From NCBI GenBank assembly GCA_025359165.1, contig JANYHG010000030.1, forward strand, positions 1-37,153: DNA of 37,153 nucleotides, in the 5' to 3' direction. The notes beneath the pieces were generated by a model. It did not search any database and was not told the DNA's origin. It worked only from the letters and a program-made list of their open reading frames with translations. Position numbers and translations under genes: made by a program. Source of the DNA: Hyphomicrobiaceae bacterium (GTDB lineage: Bacteria; Pseudomonadota; Alphaproteobacteria; Rhizobiales; Hyphomicrobiaceae). Shown here piece after piece: positions 32,314 through 37,153 of the stretch (the first letter of the stretch is position 1; each line of letters begins with the position of its first letter).

Positions 32314-32985
32314 TCACTGACAGACGTGGCCGTCGCCATTGCGTCCGTGCCGCGCCAGATCGAGATGGAAATGATCGGCGTGAAAACTGTTCGCGTTCGG
32401 ACCGAGGACAGTCGTGAAGAGCGTACATGCGCCGCGATGCACCGCATGCAGGAAATCTCGTTCCCCCGCGCCGCCGTGCCAACCGCTCTTGACCGACACC
32501 GACCGCCCGTCCGAGAGGCTGAAGGCTGCGATATCGATGGCGTTGGCATGGCCATGTTCGCTCAATTTGCTGCCGGCCACGCCGTTCATGGGACGACACG
32601 AATAAGATGCAACGACCTTCAATTCGACAAGAGACGCGAAGAGATATCGTTGCGCCGCAGGCTCGACGACCTCCGTTACCCAGCGATCCACCGTCGGGAT
32701 CATCTGGCACTGCAGTGTCGCGGCAGGTGCCAAGCGAACGCGACCAGAAATCGTGCCGCTCATGTCATAGGGTTTGAGTGCGCCGCAAACGCTTGGCCCG
32801 CCGAGCGCAGAACGCTGCGTGAGAAACGGCGATTTCGCGAGATTGAACCCAGACAGGCACGAGCGCTCGGCTTCGGCGCGCCAAGGCTCTTCCTTCGCCA
32901 CGAAATCGGGCGAATGCGTACTGCACGCGGCAACGAACAGCGGGGCTACGACGCAGAGACTGAACACCAACCGGAACATACGCAT
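32314..32985 (-). CDS. Extensin-like C-terminal domain lipoprotein
   Basis: ATG at 32985 gives 223 residues. The signal segment MRMFRLVFSLCVVAPLFVAAC ends in a lipobox (VAAC) for lipid attachment. The rest is the extensin-like C-terminal domain widespread in Rhizobiales: CRPMNG, KLSEHGHANAIDI, VKSGWHGG, then LGPNANSFHADHFHLDLA. The HADHFH motif and the preceding Ser/His residues suggest metal-binding or hydrolase-like chemistry, but no activity is established. It probably acts in the periplasm at the outer membrane. An in-frame start at 33042 exists but would place the signal too deep. Confidence 0.85.
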   Translation of the reverse strand: MRMFRLVFSLCVVAPLFVAACSTHSPDFVAKEEPWRAEAERSCLSGFNLAKSPFLTQRSALGGPSVCGALKPYDMSGTISGRVRLAPAATLQCQMIPTVDRWVTEVVEPAAQRYLFASLVELKVVASYSCRPMNGVAGSKLSEHGHANAIDIAAFSLSDGRSVSVKSGWHGGAGERDFLHAVHRGACTLFTTVLGPNANSFHADHFHLDLARHGRNGDGHVCQ

Positions 32986-33379
32986 GAAACTAGAGTGCCG
33001 AGACAGGGTTAAGAAAGCGTAAACACAGACGCGGCGCGCCACGAGATCGCTTGCAATAGGTGCGCTACATTTAGGGCTTGAATAGGTTGGCGGCGTGGCA
33101 TCATCGCGTTCAATTCTTGCCGCCTATCCACAGCCGCCGGAAGGGTTTTGCACAGGCTACAGCCAGAGTTTTGAAACGATTAGCGCGCGTATGAATTCTC
33201 GTTATTATGTCCATAAGTTGTGTGCGTAACAGCGTTCCAATGCTCCTGAAGTGGCGTACTGCGGGGCTGCGTATCGAACGCCATCACAGGCTGCTGCTCG
33301 TACGATTGCCTTGGCTTTTCCAGGCGCAATCATGCGGGCAGCAGCGTTTTTTGCGGCGCTCACGCTGCTTTGTCCGCGC
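32986..33379. other. Intergenic region between the extensin-like gene and ccrM
   Basis: These 394 bp hold no convincing gene; open frames here show no family features. A near-consensus DnaA-like word (CTATCCACA at about 33124) occurs alone. The promoter of the lipoprotein gene should lie near 33000-33100. Confidence 0.4.
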
Positions 33380-36484
<3,105 letters not shown>

Positions 36485-36531
36485 GCTTATGAAGGCTGGG
36501 TCGAGTGGGTCATTCGCGCTCACGCGCAAAA

Positions 36532-36546
36532 TGGGGCTAGGCCCCA
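36532..36546. terminator. Short hairpin after the LppC-like gene
   Basis: TGGGGC and GCCCCA enclose TAG, 47 bp after the stop. A perfect palindrome GGGACGCGTCCC (36559-36570) follows. No T-run is seen. Confidence 0.4.
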
Positions 36547-36712
36547 GACCCCACTGGAGGGACGCGTCCCACCAGACCACCCGCCCATGAAAGAATTCAG
36601 TGATCTGCGCCTGCAGCGTCGAACGCCAATTCTTCGCCACGCCACGGCAGCCCCCACCCCTACCCCCCGCGAGGAGGAGGTGACAGCGAGGCGACTCTAA
36701 TCAGGCGTGGCT

Positions 36713-36864
36713 TCACACGGCCAACCTCGCCAGCACCTTCGGCAGCATCTCCGGCAGATCCTCGGCGATCAATCCGCGTCCGAACAACGTTGCGCATTCG
36801 CCGTGGAGCCAGACCGCCGCGCATGCAGCCTCGAACGGCGGCATGCCTTGCTTGCCCAATCCGG
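36713..36864 (-). pseudogene. nnrD: 3' fragment of nnrD (NAD(P)H-hydrate dehydratase), cut by IS21
   Basis: Read on the minus strand to the TGA at 36715-36713, the frame encodes about 49 residues: GKQGMPPFEAACAAVWLHGE, then CATLFGRGLIAEDLPEMLP and VLARLAV. This matches the C-terminus of NnrD, the ADP/ATP-dependent NAD(P)H-hydrate dehydratase that repairs damaged cofactors. The match ends at about 36864, where an in-frame TAG and the IS21-type repeats begin. The rest of the gene presumably lies beyond the element. Confidence 0.75.
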
Positions 36865-36867
36865 TCT

Positions 36868-36956
36868 ATTGCGACCAGTGATTCCGATTGATTGCGACCA
36901 GTCGTTCCGGCGCATTACGACCACCCATTCCGGTGGATTGCGACCAGGTTGTGGAC
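36868..36956 (+). repeat. Four direct repeats, 23-bp period (IstA-binding-type repeats)
   Basis: The repeat unit ATTGCGACCAGTNNTTCCGG starts at 36868, 36891, 36914 (ATTACGACCACCC variant) and 36937 (shortened match). The spacing is exactly 23 bp each time. Confidence 0.8.
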
Positions 36957-37043
36957 GGGGCAAACGGCGTCGTTGGGTGATCTTCGAATGAGCCATGGCT
37001 CGCTCCTTTTGGAGGGAGCGGAATGGCCAAGTAGAGATTACCC

Positions 37044-37153
37044 ATGCGGAAGATACGTGACGTGCTGCGGCTGTCAGCCGATGGCCGGTCCAATCGTCAG
37101 ATTACGGCAAGCCTCAACATCGCCGCAACTGCGGCCGGTGCGTTTGTGCGCCG
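37044..37153 (+). CDS. istA: IS21-family transposase IstA (5' part only)
   Basis: From ATG 37044, the frame runs to the window edge and encodes MRKIRDVLRLSADGRSNRQI and then TASLNIAATAAGAFVRR. This matches the IstA N-terminal helix-turn-helix region, which recognises the terminal repeats. A hairpin with arms CGCTCC and GGAGCG lies about 25-45 nt upstream. IstA needs the partner ATPase IstB, which would follow outside the window. Integrity beyond the edge cannot be judged. Confidence 0.85.
   Translation, partial: MRKIRDVLRLSADGRSNRQITASLNIAATAAGAFVR

Larger units (their letters stand above)
36861..37153 (+). mobile_element. IS21-family insertion element, left end, cut off by the window
   Basis: The element begins between about 36861 and 36868, where the nnrD match stops. 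Four terminal repeats of about 20 bp follow at an exact 23-bp period, then the start of an istA gene. IS21 elements have multiple terminal repeats bound by IstA, so the layout fits. The other end and istB are outside the window. The exact tip could not be fixed. Confidence 0.8.

Noticed and set aside
36868-36956. Repeats considered as a CRISPR array
   Set aside because: The unit has no unique spacers of 25-40 bp and there are no cas genes; the istA gene beside it identifies IS21 terminal repeats.

Overview
The window looks like chromosome from an alphaproteobacterium of the Hyphomicrobiales (Rhizobiales). It is GC-rich and carries a CcrM-type GANTC methyltransferase with a CtrA-like site upstream, a BcsS-like outer-membrane protein, an extensin-like lipoprotein, an LppC/LpoA-like lipoprotein, glycolate oxidase subunits GlcE and GlcF, PurB and MmsA. 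Genus cannot be fixed from the sequence alone.

Left part (1-8826): a BTAD/SARP-type regulator runs off the left edge. It is divergent from a GNAT acetyltransferase, and the gap between them holds two copies of a spaced inverted repeat. Next comes a six-gene minus-strand cluster, in transcription order: an enolase-superfamily enzyme, a LivK-type binding protein, LivH, a fused LivM-LivG, LivF, and a second enolase-superfamily enzyme. It looks like an uptake-plus-catabolism unit for an acidic compound of unknown identity.

Middle part (about 8827-16544): an accessory region. It holds an intact IS66-family element with exact ends and an 8-bp target duplication, a MNT/HEPN toxin-antitoxin pair, a small serine resolvase with nearby inverted repeats, and an AT-rich block. 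That block carries a putative HEXXH metallopeptidase, a secreted protein and a membrane protein with six GDK pentapeptides. The region ends with a 45-codon ORF and a large serine recombinase whose 3' end runs into a tRNA-Ser(CGA) gene, marking the tRNA as the probable insertion site. The far end of the island is not recognisable here.

Right part (16545-36712): conserved chromosome. It contains transaldolase, glcE-glcF with a translationally coupled metallophosphatase, bcsS, a membrane protein, purB, an M14-like carboxypeptidase and mmsA. Next are a ParA-type ATPase with an unrecognised partner, a small membrane protein, a short-chain dehydrogenase, a 3-hydroxyacyl-CoA dehydrogenase-like enzyme, a response regulator, an extensin-like lipoprotein, ccrM and an LppC-like lipoprotein.

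Right end (36713-37153): the 3' end of nnrD is cut by an IS21-family element. The element shows four terminal repeats at an exact 23-bp period and the start of istA, then leaves the window.
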